Of a DNA stretch of 64,000 nt, positions 25,630 through 44,876 are shown piece by piece. The notes below the pieces were generated by a model. It worked only from the letters and a program-made list of their open reading frames with translations. It did no database searches and was not told the DNA's origin. Origin of the DNA: Thunnus maccoyii (lineage: Eukaryota > Chordata > Actinopteri > Scombriformes > Scombridae); the NCBI RefSeq assembly GCF_910596095.1, contig NC_056551.1, positions 2,728,001-2,792,000 of the forward strand. Direction: 5' to 3'. Within the stretch, counting starts at the first letter, position 1. Each line of letters opens with the position of its first letter. The translations under genes and the position numbers were made by a program.

Positions 25630-28600
25630 CGTGCGTGGGTGCGTGCGTGGGTGCGTGCGTGCGTGCGCGTGTGCGCACGCGCCAGAGTTCACAGTGTATC
25701 ATGTGTGAGGTGTCAGGCAGAACAGGAACTGACCTGTTACCTGCAATAATCGCTGAATAAATTCTTGATTAGTTGATGTTAGACCTGTGACTAGACCTGT
25801 AATCAAATAGGCTCAGAGCTTTTTTCTAACATAAACAGTATAGTGTAGGGACACACTGGCCCAGAGAAATAAACTAGGCATCAGCAAAAAAAAATTAAGT
25901 AAATGCTACACGGTGATTCAGAGCAGAGGCAGAAGCACCCACCTTGCTGTCAGTGGATTATTTCCACTGCAAATCACATGTAATGTACACACAGACAGCA
26001 GGATTTAACAGAAACTGTGATTTTCTTCACACCGGTGAGCTGTTCCAAAAGATTCCAAGTTGAGATACTGAATTTATTTGGAGTATAGCAGTGGCTTTTT
26101 TACTTGAGATGACATTTGGGATCCATATAATAAAACTGTTGAAGATAAAATTAGAAAGACTGCAACACCAGACATTATTATCTTTTTTTTTTTTTTTTCT
26201 TTTTAAAAAATGTTTTACTTAACCCGCTGCCTGCCCATATCTAATAAATATTTACCCATGGGTACCTGACCTGGTGCTGGACTCACCTGACTCCTGTACC
26301 CTGTGTAATATAACCCACAGTCAGAAAATCATTTCATCAAATCATCACGAATATTTTCATCCTGACATTGCGTTCAGCCGCATGTGCCTTCTCCCTGCTA
26401 GCTTCATGTTTGCTTCTCCACTGTTCCCAGATCAAGCTCATAGAGGGTGAATTAATGCAGCTGACTAGACTGGAGATTAAAAGACGCAATCTGGATGCTG
26501 AGAACCTGCAGGTGGGTGTCACCCCCTTCTTTCTTTGCCGTCCCTCATTTAACTTAATTCTTTCTTTCCTCCTGTTGATTACCATCATTTCTTTTGGTTA
26601 TTTTTCATGCCATTGCACCACCAATAATTTAACATTCCACACTCTGAGGTTCAAAAAAATAATCTGAAGTAAAGCAATATTTAATTCATGACTTCAATAG
26701 AGTGATAAAAAAAATAATTATAATAGGTATCATGGTGTATGTTTGAACTTTGGACTGAGCCAAGCTAACTGTTTCCCTGTGTTTCTAGTATTTATGCTAA
26801 GCTAGGCTAACCACGTCCTGACTTCAGCTTCCAACACACAGAATGATATCAATCGTCTCTTCTCACCCTTGGAAAGCATATAAATGAATTTCCTGAAAAT
26901 ATTGAACTGTTCCTTTAAAGCCACTATTTGTAGTTTTTTTTTAAAGTTTGTTGTGATTCTTCTCTTTGAAAGAAAAATGTAAAGTTCCTGGTGAAAATTG
27001 CTGCAGTCTCATAGCTCTCATAGTTCATCATAGCTGTCTGCTGCAGTGTCTCAATGCTACCACCAGGGGGCTTAACGTCAGATGTTTTCAAATTCTATAC
27101 ATAGTGGCTTTAAATTTAAGTAAAGATCTGTTTTTGCAGTAGTTAACTAAATATTTAAATAGATTCTTGTACCTTAGTTCATATCAATGTTCAGATTTCA
27201 GTAGGAAGTCTATTGATGGTTTATATATTTAAAATGTAACAGGTGTACTTTGAACTGCTTTCATACAGGAAAGTACATCAAAGATGATGATTTTGCCCTC
27301 CTATCATTGAACTGTGCTGGAGATGTCTCTTTACTTCTTTACTCTTTTGTTTTATTTTCCGGTAATTTACTAATGAGTGTGCATTGTTCCTGTACCTTTA
27401 TATGATGGTGTGTGTGTGCAGGAGGTTCTGGTGGAGCAGCGCACGGCTCTCAGTGATTTGTTGCAGCAGCTGCTGAAGCAGAAGGTGCAGAGAGAGCAGG
27501 AGCTGCAGCAGGTTCTGGTGAGGAAACTAAAAACGCATATATGTTTGTTGGAATGCTATTAGCCTAAAATCACTTTTAAGTTCAGTGCAGATTATGGTGG
27601 ATGGAATCTCTTTCTTTTTTAATGAGACACTGAGTATATTTGATGAGTCTGAATTTTACAAATAGTCAACAGCTCAGCCGTGGTAACTGACTTATTTAGA
27701 CTTCTAGTAGCTAGTTAGTGTCGTTTTCACCTCAGACTATGAATTAAATTATTTCAATTAGGAGGATGCATCACTACATGTAATCATATTTGCTCTCACA
27801 CTGCTGCTCTGCTGTCACAGCAATACTTCCCCTGTGTGAAGTCTTTGTCCTGCACATGCTCACATCTAAAAAGCCAGTTAGAAGTCAGAACTCCAACACA
27901 ATACAACACAAAACCAGCCAGGGGAAATCAGGCTACTCTAATCTCCTACCCCAGTGTTAGAAAGTGGATTTCCCATCTATATTACATTAAGTTTAGGAAC
28001 AGACCTTCCTCCCTCAAAATTGTGCTTGTCTCAATTCTAGAACAAGCTACAACGAGTTATTTTAGTCACATCCATCAATTGTTCCATTGCTCTCTTTTGA
28101 TCTGAGCTCAGCGGACTGTACAAATGTCACCTGTGAGTGTCCCTGGCTGACTGAAGGTTTGGAATGATCATGGAATGTATTCCTGAATACATGACAAGTG
28201 ATATGGATATAACAAGATCTGAATATTCATCAAGAGAAAGACAGATAGAAGAGAAGAGAGGTTATACTTAACACCTCCACTGTCCCATTGTGTCATTCCC
28301 GCGTCAGGCAATGCCTCATGCTGTCTTCTGTTACATGTCATCATAATATTCCCTCTCTAGAGGCAGAGATTGCTGACATTTGCTTTCTGTTATGTGCTCA
28401 CACACATCTATTAGTGGTCATTTGAACTGTAAGGCTCACCATCTTTCTTCCACCACTGTCTTTCTCATTCTTGGGTCAAGTGTTAAACGAGAGCAGTAAT
28501 CACTTTGTGTTTTCCAGGTGGAGATGGAGCTGAAGTCAGAGTCCAACCAGCAGAACTACTGGATGATCCAGTACCAGAGACTGCTGGATACTAAACCACT

Positions 28601-31108
28601 GGCACTGCGCATGCAGGTACACTACAGAGCAGAGCAGGAAGGACACACAGAAGCATCTGAAAACCAACTGTGCAGATGAATAACTGTAATCTTATTGCAG
28701 GAAGCAGGTGTGGAGAAAGAGTTGGTCAATCTATTGTGCAGACTGTCGGCTCAGCACTACCTGCCCATCCTGGCTCACCATCGAGTGACAACAGCGGCTC
28801 TTTGCCACATGAACTCCTCTGACCTCAAGAAGGTCTGTGGTCTCACTAACGCTCGGTTTCAACATCCGCCGTCTTATTGGTCACATATAAAGTCCTTCTC
28901 TCATCATGTCTTCTGCACACTAGTTGAGTTCAGTCAGGTGTTCAAGCATAGACAGTGTGAAAAGAATCAAAAATTAGGTCTTAAGAGATATTAGTTTTTA
29001 TGTTGGTCCACATTTTTTACCCACCTCTAATTATCTCAGTCTCTTGATATTTCTACTGTTTCATTTCATTTTGGTAATGTCTATCACAACACTGTTTATG
29101 TCTAGTTAGCTTTCACATAGCAATGTGTGCCTCTGTTTTTGATTAAATGAGCTACTATAAGCTAATGTTAAGTACAGTATGTATGTGCAGGAAGAGAGAA
29201 AACTGTTATGGTCAGTCTCGTGGCTCCATATCTGCTTTCAATGTCGTGAATGTTAAAATGCTGGCAGATTGCACTGAATCTTAGGCTGTGGACTTTGAAG
29301 GACAGCCTTAATTTGTGTCAGTATGACAGAGAAAGAACTGTTAACTATCTGTGAATGTGCACAGTAATCAGCATTATTCCTCTTTTCTCTGTTTTCAGAT
29401 TGGCATTAATGAAATAGGCATCCAGAAAGCTCTTCTGAACTGGGCTCGGGATCACCAGCCTGAAGGTACACCTATGTCCTATATGACTATATATTATCCA
29501 GATTCTTATACTGTACACACTGCATGTTGACAGTCTGCATGCTGATGTGTGAGTCTTCAATTCAGTATGAGAAATCATCTGTTCCCAAACTGTCAGTGCA
29601 GCAAACAGAACAAATCAAATTCTGGTGACTGACAGCAGCTCATGCAGTGTTACTGAATTTAATGTGTTTACCTTCTGTAGAGTCACAAACATATAATTGA
29701 TCATGAACATGGTGACCTCAAACATATCAATAGCTTTTCTGAACTTATCGACTGACATATACACATACATCTGTGAGAGGCTAAAATTGTCTGATAATAT
29801 CAGCCATGCTAATATATTGGCCAGGCTGTATTTATATATATTTATATTTAATTATGGCCTAAATATCCCCAGTAATAGTGTAAAATGCTTTGTTTCAATA
29901 CAGAACACTATAAAAAATAGGAACAGAAAGGATATTTACTATGCAAGTTCCCACTGATTGTGGAAGTTTGAGAAATCCAAGATTTATATTTATCTAATAA
30001 TATATTTATTAGATTCTCAAAAAACATTTTACCAAAGAGATAATGTTTAGATAGCAAAATATATTTTTCGGCCTATTTGAAGGATGAAAGAGGGCGTTTA
30101 GGTTTGAAAGCACATGCAAAGTCAATGAAAAGCTGTCCAGTTTTACAGCATGTGCAACACTGCAGCCTGTTTGCTGTCCACTGATCGTCTCCTTCTCCAC
30201 TAGGAGCTTGTAAGGCCGTGCAGCAGGACGAGGAAGAAGAAACCGTTGCCACTGCTCTGCCCCCTTCGTCCCCACAGTTGCCTCCCACTGCCCCCATCAT
30301 CCAGATGCCCAGCCCACCACTCACCCCAGGGACCCCTGTCACCCCATCTGCCCCCAGCCCTCTGGAGGGACCAGGGAGCTCAGAGTGTGTGGTCTGCATG
30401 GAAACTGGGGTAAGAAAAACACTTTAGTTATTGTTGTGTCTACTAGATTAACCTGTGAAAAGCCGCTTTTTATATCAAGGATGAGGCATAATATCCTGAT
30501 TACTCAAAATGTCTACAGCCCTCATCTTTAGATGTGATGCTAACATGTGTAAGCAGTGCCTTAACTTTACACTAGGAGCGAGACATCAGTGCTGCGTATA
30601 TGAATTAGCTACAGTCCTTATCTTGTGGTGTGCCCCAAGGTTCTTTACTGGGTCCTATATTGTTTGTATGCTATTAAGATAAACTTTTACTGTGCTTTAT
30701 TCACTTTCAGCAACACTTACAACAGCCATTTTTTCAAGTAGGCTACATCATAAACATACAGAAAGAATGCAGGTGTTTTATATTTATTGGTTACTGGTTT
30801 TGGAAAGGTAAAAAAAAAAGATACCACCCTCCAAACTCTTTAAATGCAGAGTATTACTCTTAAATTACACCAGAAAAATCACCCCTGAAAATATTTGCAG
30901 TGATGACCTGCGAATATATAAACTTTAGCACACATGTACACACACTCTTCCAGATGACTGATTGAGTGTCTTTTCCTCTTTCCAGGCTCAGGTCATCTTC
31001 CTGCCGTGCGGTCATGTGTGCTGTTGTCAGGTGTGCAGCGATGCTCTGCAGAACTGCCCTCTGTGCCGCAGCAGCATATCACAGCGCATACGCCTCTACC
31101 ACGGCTAG
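16215..31108 (+). CDS. lrsam1: LRSAM1, E3 ubiquitin-protein ligase with LRR, SAM and RING
   Basis: Known role: a RING E3 ligase that ubiquitinates TSG101, controls endosomal sorting and virus budding, and marks intracellular bacteria for autophagy; human mutations cause Charcot-Marie-Tooth neuropathy. Coding exons: 16215-16286, 16510-16566, 17098-17142, 17306-17383, 18680-18748, 18844-18928, 19027-19148, 19256-19346, 21158-21267, 21416-21445, 22419-22541, 23115-23254, 23372-23416, 24255-24325, 24599-24698, 24833-24920, 25029-25103, 26431-26511, 27422-27517, 28518-28616, 28701-28832, 29399-29465, 30204-30409, 30986-31108. They sum to 2205 nt (734 aa; human 723). The start ([11 protein letters not shown]) matches the mammalian N-terminus. 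Leucine-rich repeats span about residues 30-190, a long Glu/Gln-rich coiled coil 245-550, SAM 560-625 and a Pro-rich linker with PTAP (653-656) and PSAP (673-676). The C-terminal XIAP-type RING has C687, C690, C702, H704, C708, C711, C718 and C721. All introns are GT-AG and there are no frameshifts. The donor of exon 15 (GTTCAA) is weak. Confidence 0.96.
16858..17040. repeat. TTAAAGGGATAGTTCAAAATTTTGGGA repeat family
   Basis: Starts TTTAAAGGGATAGTTC and contains AGCCTAGCTTAGCATAATGACT. The same family is found inverted at 26725-26922. A very common short non-coding repeat of fish. In intron 2 of lrsam1. Confidence 0.55.
17465..17700 (+). pseudogene. Tc1-like transposase C-terminal fragment, decayed
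   Basis: In a plus-strand frame the segment reads [20 protein letters not shown], close to the 'SPDLNPIEHLW' stretch near the catalytic end of Tc1 transposases, followed by stop codons. The DNA (CACCTCCATCATCAAAACACC) is the reverse complement of a part of the fuller element at 57541-58791. Only the last quarter of the gene remains. In intron 4 of lrsam1. Confidence 0.6.
17735..18195 (+). repeat. Intronic minisatellite with 143-bp higher-order period
   Basis: Built from variants of GAGGTTCTAGAGGTC and GGTTCTAGTGGTC, about 20 bp each. The landmark CTAGTGATCTAGTGAGG occurs at 17891, 18034 and 18177, exactly 143 bp apart, with nearly identical sequence between. The left part (17735-17890) contains less regular units. 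It is strongly G/T-biased on the plus strand. It directly follows the Tc1-like scrap in intron 4 of lrsam1. Confidence 0.85.
19149..19168 (+). repeat. (GT)10 microsatellite forming the lrsam1 exon 7 donor
   Basis: Exon 7 ends at 19148 with CTGGAG and the intron begins directly with the GT run, so the 5' splice site is part of the microsatellite. See the finding. Confidence 0.85.
20475..20770. repeat. Dispersed repeat with ATATTCCAG/GGAATATTCC motifs
   Basis: Contains GACTACGTTTACACGCAC, ATATTCCAGT, TTATTCCG and GTTTACAC blocks typical of a common fish DNA-transposon relic. In intron 8 of lrsam1. No target duplication was found. Confidence 0.45.
21758..21819. repeat. Near-perfect 24-bp inverted repeat (hairpin)
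   Basis: The left arm 21758-21781 (CCAATCAGTGATGTCAC then AGCAGGT) and right arm 21796-21819 (ACCTGCAGTGACATCACTG then ATTGG) pair with one mismatch round a 14-base loop. Located in intron 10 of lrsam1. Could be a MITE relic or a hairpin-forming intronic element. Both strands can fold. Confidence 0.8.
23739..24075 (-). pseudogene. LINE reverse-transcriptase fragment (L2/Rex1-like)
   Basis: On the minus strand the frame includes [17 protein letters not shown] and [14 protein letters not shown], the hallmark 'DLSAAFDTVDH' and 'GVPQGSVLGP' blocks of non-LTR reverse transcriptases. The catalytic 'YADD' part and the rest are missing. It lies antisense in intron 13 of lrsam1, with no sign of function. 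Confidence 0.8.
25581..25682. repeat. Compound (GT)n / (GTGC)n microsatellite, Z-DNA prone
   Basis: About 44 bp of pure GT pass into GCGTGCGTGGGTGC variants and end GCGCGTGTGCGCACGC. Strictly alternating purine-pyrimidine over most of its length. In intron 17 of lrsam1. Confidence 0.9.
26725..26922. repeat. Inverted copy of the TTAAAGGAACAGTTC repeat family
   Basis: Ends with ATATTGAACTGTTCCTTTAAA and contains TATGCTAAGCTAGGCTAAC, the reverse complement of the family at 16858. Abuts the next MITE. In intron 18 of lrsam1. Confidence 0.55.
26919..27112. mobile_element. MITE with TTTAAAGCCACTAT ends
   Basis: The left end TTTAAAGCCACTATTTGTAG and the right end CTATACATAGTGGCTTTAAA are inverted copies. 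About 194 bp, non-coding, with a CTACCACCAGGGGGC motif in the middle. A partial relative is at 56823-56935. The flanking TTTAAA may be the target duplication. Confidence 0.65.
30621..30676 (+). pseudogene. Tiny LINE reverse-transcriptase relic
   Basis: The frame reads [18 protein letters not shown] and then stops. This is the conserved 'GVPQGS.LGP' block of a non-LTR reverse transcriptase; nothing else of the element is recognisable. In the last intron of lrsam1, same strand as the gene. Confidence 0.7.
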
Positions 31109-32084
31109 AGCCGACGGCACCGTGCTGCTCCTTCGTCTTCATTTGTGCATGATCGTAAAGCTGCTGCGAGCTGACCTTGTCATGTATAGAAAAGCTTTTA
31201 GCGGGGTTTTCAAAGAGCTGAGCCACTTTCCTCTACTAACCAAATAATCCTTTATTGTATATGCAGAACCATGTTTGAATACAACACTTTTGAAAGGTTT
31301 TGTGTTTTTTTTGATTGTTTGTTTTTGTGTTTTTCACCGTCACCCATTCCTGTTGTATTTTGTTGTTCTTTTTTAATTCTAAAATGTTTAATTTGTATTA
31401 TAGATACACTATATTAAGAGCCTAGTGGATTACACCACTCACTGTTTTCTTTAAATGGACTGTTCTTTGCCTTATATACCTTTTCAATTGATGTGTGCCT
31501 TTTTCTGGAAACCTTTTTTTAAACAATACTGTTTATCTGTGTTGTCAACCAAAGTAACACCTGTCTAACATTTATTATTGTTATATTAACATAATCTATT
31601 GATTTCTATTGCTTTTAGTTATCATAGCTGGTTGTGATTGTTTCACTAAAGCAATCTCATGTTGTTGTTGCACTTCAGTCCATTTCAGACACTTTGTTTT
31701 TGCCCTAACTGCCAGAGGCTTCTGTCCTTTCTCATCTAGGCCCCTCAATGCCAGGTGGAATCATTATCTAGTGTGGGTCAGTTATATTCTACACGGATGC
31801 ATACGAAGACAGCTTGGAGAAAAACAAATTTCTTAAGATGTTTGTCCTCCATTTATTCTGTTCTTGACATCCACCTCACCATGCCTGGATTAAGCTGCTA
31901 GGGAGCCTCAGGGCAAAAATGAGCTGCTGGGCTCCTATAAACATCCACAGTTCCTTCCATTCTCTATATTATATTACTATAATACTAATACTATAGTACT
32001 GCCCCCAGGTTTACTGCGTAAGAAGATACATAAACGTGCACCATGTGAGCACAATTACAGCTGAAATAATGAGGATTCTGAAAG

Positions 32085-32560
32085 GAGAACTTCAACAGTT
32101 TTAACACATTAAGTTTAGTTTTAGATGAAATTACTACTCAGCCTGTAAAACAGTTGTATAATATTTTCTATGGCTCTGATGGGAGTCTTGGAAAACAACT
32201 GTAATGATGTCATCAGGGTTATATTATCTCCATTTAGAGGATAGAATTTTTTTTAACAGAAAGCCTAAAATATAGAATGAGTGTATTTAATTTGAAAGTT
32301 GTGGTTGGGATCCGGACAGGCAGGATCTAATTTAAGACGCTATTGAGTTGCATTATGGGAATTGTAGGATCAAGTGTTTTTGGAGCATGATCTGTACTAG
32401 TGACTAAAAGTCAATATAGATATCAGCCTCTGTTGCATCAGTTTTGATCATTTTTTGAAAATCTTCCTCTCGCAGGTTTATCAACTTCTGAATGTACGAT
32501 ACAAAATCACTGGAGTTCTACTTTAAAACTAGATCCTCTTTATGACAGAGCCTCAGATGA
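32085..32560. repeat. Dispersed repeat shared with 61990-62640
   Basis: Blocks AAACAGTTGTATAAT, ATGATGTCATC, GCATTATGGGAATTGTAGGATC and CTAAAAGTCA occur in the same order near 62040-62610. Non-coding. Edges approximate. Confidence 0.55.
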
Positions 32561-33775
32561 TAAAGCAGGACCCACCTTAAGAACCTTATTATGCTACTTG
32601 ATACGGTGCTTCAATGGTGCATGTATTCATATTCTCCCAAACAAAGCTTCAGTCAATCAAATTACCACCAACCAACTGCCAAACAGTACTGCTTACCAGG
32701 GAGATAATCCAACCTTGGACCTCACTTTAGTTTCTTGTCCACTTGTCTCTGACATCTTTTCATCCCACTTATTCAAATTGCTATACATTATATGGTGCAT
32801 ATGTATGAACTAACAACACATCGCCTGTTTGTAGCCATCACTATTGCTACTCTTTCAAGTGCTCTTAACTTTAACATCTCTGCATGTTTCAGGAATTAAT
32901 CTTTGCTTACTGTGTATGAATCTCTTAAGTGTAGTATGTAAAAGATTCCACCTCTATATATGTCTGACATTTCATGTCAACAGTCAGTATGATATAAAAT
33001 ATATATATGTGTCATTTTCCTGTACTCAACTTGTGGTCAGTGTCAAAGTTTTGTGTTGCTGAGGAGATACACTGCTCCTACACAGGCAGCAACACCGGGA
33101 AATGTAATGAAATACACATTTTGAGAATTGCACCTGGAATCAGAGAGATGTTGTTGAGTCTGAACACAAATATACACATACAGTATATTAATATTGTTGG
33201 ACACTCGCTGTCATTTGATATACTGTATTACCTTAAAGTTACCTACAGCTGTCTCGCTCAACTGTAATATTCATATCAATCAAAGGCAAAGCACTGTGTA
33301 GTGCATACAATTCACACTTTAGATAGAAATAAAATGATGAAAAGTAAATATAATGGAGTGCACTAGGTAGCCAATTAGTAATGTCTGAACCAGTGATGTT
33401 TTTTTTTTTCCTTTTTGGCGGTAAACTGAACCTTAATGTTTTGAACATGCTGATAGTATACCGCAATGGAAACTTTTTAAGTTAGTCAGCAGGAAGATGT
33501 AGTATCAGCATTGCAGCATTGTTGCATCCTTCTCTTAAGTAAATGTACAAGTACAAAAAAGTACAAATACATCATTACAAGTATAGGTCTTGGATTCAAA
33601 ATCCTTCTGAAGTCAAAGTATCAAAAGTAAGTGGTTCCATAGGAAATGGTTGTGACTAATATATAATAATGTAACATATTACATTGCATTGTTAACCCTG
33701 ATGCATTTTTACTGTTGTAGCTGCTCTAGGTGGAGCTAATTTTAACTACTTTATATACAGTTTGGCAGTTTAGTC

Positions 33776-34108
33776 CATTGGTTCCCAACCCAGGTGTGGT
33801 GTTCCCTCCAAAGGCTCACAAGATAAATCAGAGAGGTTGTGAGATGTGGTGGGAAAGAAGGGAAAAAAAGTTCTGATACACAAATTTGTACTCACTTTTT
33901 GGACTTTAATCTTTGCTTTTTATGAAATATTGGACACCTCTTTGGGCCTCAGACAGTTATTTAAATAAAACCACGTGAGAAGGTTAGAGGGGAAATACAT
34001 ATCTGGAGGAACTGCTAAAAATTAATAGACATCTGAAACCTGACAAGGGGCCCCAACCAGACAATGCTTTTTTTAAGGGGCTGCAAACCAAATAGGTTTG
34101 AACCACTA
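33776..34108. mobile_element. hAT-like MITE, ends CATTGGTTCCCAAC / GGTTTGAACCACTA
   Basis: It is flanked by GTTTAGTC (33768-33775) and GTTTAATC (34109-34116), an 8-bp duplication with one difference. Ends are inverted copies of the CAGTGGTTCCCAAC type common in fish. 333 bp, non-coding, nested in the repeat at 33523-35045. Confidence 0.75.
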
Positions 34109-34194
34109 GTTTAATCTTTAACAATGCATTGTATTTTATAAGATTATCATATGTTTTTTAAAAAAAAATGTCTATCTGTAAAGTAACTAGCAAT

Positions 34195-34937
34195 TAGGGG
34201 TGTGTCTGAATACAAATATGTTATTTGGTAAAGCACAAATAGTGTTTTTTTTTTTTTTTTTACAAAGATTTGTTTCATACAAATATTTTAAAAATGATTT
34301 GTTTTCAGGAAGAAAAAAAACCAAACATGTCAAATACCAGCGCACAGGTGGGTTACATTGCTATCTCAGTGTCTCTCCTCTGCTCCGCTGTTACATCTAT
34401 CAGCAGGTCTCAATGAGTCACATCCACCTGCTACATGACGCACATTTCCCTATTTGGACATCACTCCTGGATTTGGGATGTTCCCCGGAGATAAAGCTGA
34501 GCTACTGACACAAGCGAAGTGCTCCTAAGGGACTCTCCATAACCTGTTGTAAAAAATAGGCAATACATGAAAAGTGCAAAGCAATAATCGCCTTTGAAGT
34601 TCTTCCCTACATGTTAAACATTGTGCTGTCTCTGGGTTATGGGTGTATAAATAGATCTGCCTGCAATGAGGCGATGAATAAAGTTTAGCTCAGTAATCAG
34701 TGCAGTTGTCTATGATCTGGGAGACTCCAGTTAGAGACCTGGTGCAGGGACCTCCTTCGTAAGGTACTTTATTCATGAACACTTATTGTAACACTTAAAT
34801 TTTCTAAAATTAAAAGCGTCATAAAAACAAAAACAGGATTTTTAAGTCTCTTTCCACTTTTATTTGAATACAAATACAAATAATTTTGCTGCTTCAACAA
34901 AAACAGATACAAATACTGGGCCCTTTTCATATTCCTA
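34195..34937 (+). mobile_element. hAT-like non-autonomous element, 743 bp
   Basis: It is flanked by CTAGCAAT (34187-34194) and CCAGCAAT (34938-34945), an 8-bp duplication with one difference. It starts TAGGGGTGTGTCTGAATAC and ends with the inverse of TAGGAATATG. The interior has alternating CAAATA runs, oligo-T and oligo-A and no transposase. A related copy, inverted, is at 50026-50540; that copy lacks about 240 bp present here (roughly 34528-34765). Confidence 0.7.
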
Positions 34938-35539
34938 CCAGCAATAACATCTGTCAGATAAATGTAGTAGAGTGAAAAGTACAATATGTCCCTCTGAAAT
35001 GTGGAGTACAAGTATAAAGTTATAAAATGGAAATACTCACATTTTTGATTTTGCGTCTCAAAATGATGGTACAAAAAGTAATTATCCCATGCTTGTGACT
35101 TAGTGAGTGAAATTCAAATCAAGCATTTCATCAGACTTTTTTGTCAGTCCTAATATTGCATCGTTTTTTCTGGCAGAAATGGGCTTCCGTAGACATGTGA
35201 TTCACTTGTGAAATACATGCAGCATTTGGTAGCAGCTTACAGCACTTACTGTGGACACTAAATGAATTAGACACGAGCTTAGTAACCAGTTATATTTGAG
35301 TATATTTAAATAGTGCAAATTAGAAACCAATACCCATTTTGACCCAATGGACCCAAAAGACGAGCTATAAAACAGGACAGAAAACATATAGAACCTCCTT
35401 TTACACCCAGTAAATGACTAGTTGCCCGCAACTCAACATAGTACTCCTCTGATATAAAAATTGTTGTATGTATGATTATTTACTGTATTTCTGACAGTAT
35501 TTCACAGACGGTGATTTTGTGTTGGAAAGTATTTTCAAG

Positions 35540-35727
35540 TAATGTTCTCCGATCTTTCTTTTGCGGCTTTGAATGTAGCGTCAGGGTACGAACCAATCAA
35601 AACGCGAAATGAGACTGCCGTAAAGCGTGACGTTGATGTTGAGAATGAGGAGCTGCTTGATTCACTCAGAACACTTATCTGTCTCTTTTACAATCGTTTA
35701 AGGCCACTGTTGACGAAGACAGCGGCG
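35540..35727 (+). promoter_or_regulatory. ndor1: Proposed ndor1 promoter and non-coding first exon
   Basis: A good donor follows AGCGGCG at 35727 (GTAAGT). The start-codon exon has an acceptor at 36711, so a leader exon ending at 35727 is likely. A CCAAT-like box (ACCAATCAAA, about 35591) and a CRE-like TGACGT (about 35629) suggest that transcription starts inside this stretch. An ATG frame runs open from 35542 to the donor (see findings). Confidence 0.5.
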
Positions 35728-36189
35728 GTAAGTATCTTGTCTCACTGGTGTGTGGTGATATATGTGATTTATAGCGAAGAAAAAACAAATATGAAGAAAT
35801 TATTGACCATATTTCCTATCCAGCTAACTAGCCTGCTAGCCGCAGTAATGTCATGTTAATTACAGAGAAAAATCATCAACTAAGATAAGAGGCTAACTCA
35901 CTGCTATTTAAGACAGTCACTCTTATTAAGGTAACGTAATATTTACCGTAGAAGAAATTTAAGTATTTACTGGTAGAGGTCAAGGTGACTTTTATTGAAT
36001 TTCTGTGTAGAAAACAGACATGTCAGTATTAAAAACTATGTAAAGCACACTTGCGAACACTAGCCTGAACTTACGTAAAGTAGCCTGATTGTTAAAACTA
36101 TCCTGCAGTTATCTGTAATACCTGCATGTTAAGTAAAGGTCATGAATTACCATAATACTATTCACAATGCATGGCATCTACTTGCACAA

Positions 36190-36305
36190 CCTTTGGAAAC
36201 AGATGTCCCTGAATATCGATCCCTGCTCCCATTCACACATGACCCCATGCAGGAAATGTTCCTGAACATTTCAGGGATAGACTGCACGTGTGAAAGGGCT
36301 TAAGA
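36190..36305. repeat. Short dispersed-repeat fragment in ndor1 intron 1
   Basis: CATTCACACATGACCCCATGC and GCACGTGTGAAAGGGC blocks, related to a frequent fish repeat. Non-coding; edges approximate. Confidence 0.35.
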
Positions 36306-36716
36306 AGTCTAAAAACAAAAGGAGAAGTGGGGATGTCACTGCCATTGTCCTGATAATGTGTATTTGAGTTGAGTATTATTTTTTACTAGTCTCATCTCTC
36401 AGTATGGGGGTAGGAGTACAGTATTACATTGTCAGACACAGAGTGGGACAAAATTGTGCAAAATGTGAGAAAGACCTTCAGAGAACTCCAAAGCAAACTT
36501 ACAATTAAAGCAAGTTTAATTTGAACAGTTTTGCAGGTATTGACTTTATTCAACACCTGCAAAACTGTGTAGTGCTAAATTAAGAGAAAACACAGTGCCC
36601 CACAATGATTCCATGCTCACCCATTCACACACTTGTTTAGTATTTCTTTCACTACTCCTAGTCCTCGTCCTTCTAAAATAAATCGGCATTTTATAATTTT
36701 GTTTCTTTCAGTCATA

Positions 36717-44876
<8,160 letters not shown>

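Larger units (their letters stand above)
33523..35045. mobile_element. CAGTGGTGGAA-family element carrying two nested insertions
   Basis: Fragments of this family resume in register across two interruptions: TTAACTACTTTATATACAG..., then TTTAATCTTTAACAATGCATTG..., then ATCTGTCAGATAAATGTAGTAG and ATGGAAATACTCAC. The first interruption is 33776-34108, the second 34195-34937. The outer ends are worn and the right edge is approximate. A more complete copy is at 8587-9703. Confidence 0.65.
31109..35530. other. lrsam1 3' region and lrsam1-ndor1 spacer
   Basis: The lrsam1 3' untranslated region starts at 31109. I found no canonical AATAAA close behind the stop, so its end is unknown. The rest holds a repeat at 32085-32560 and a nested transposon cluster at 33523-35045. 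No further gene is supportable. Confidence 0.6.
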
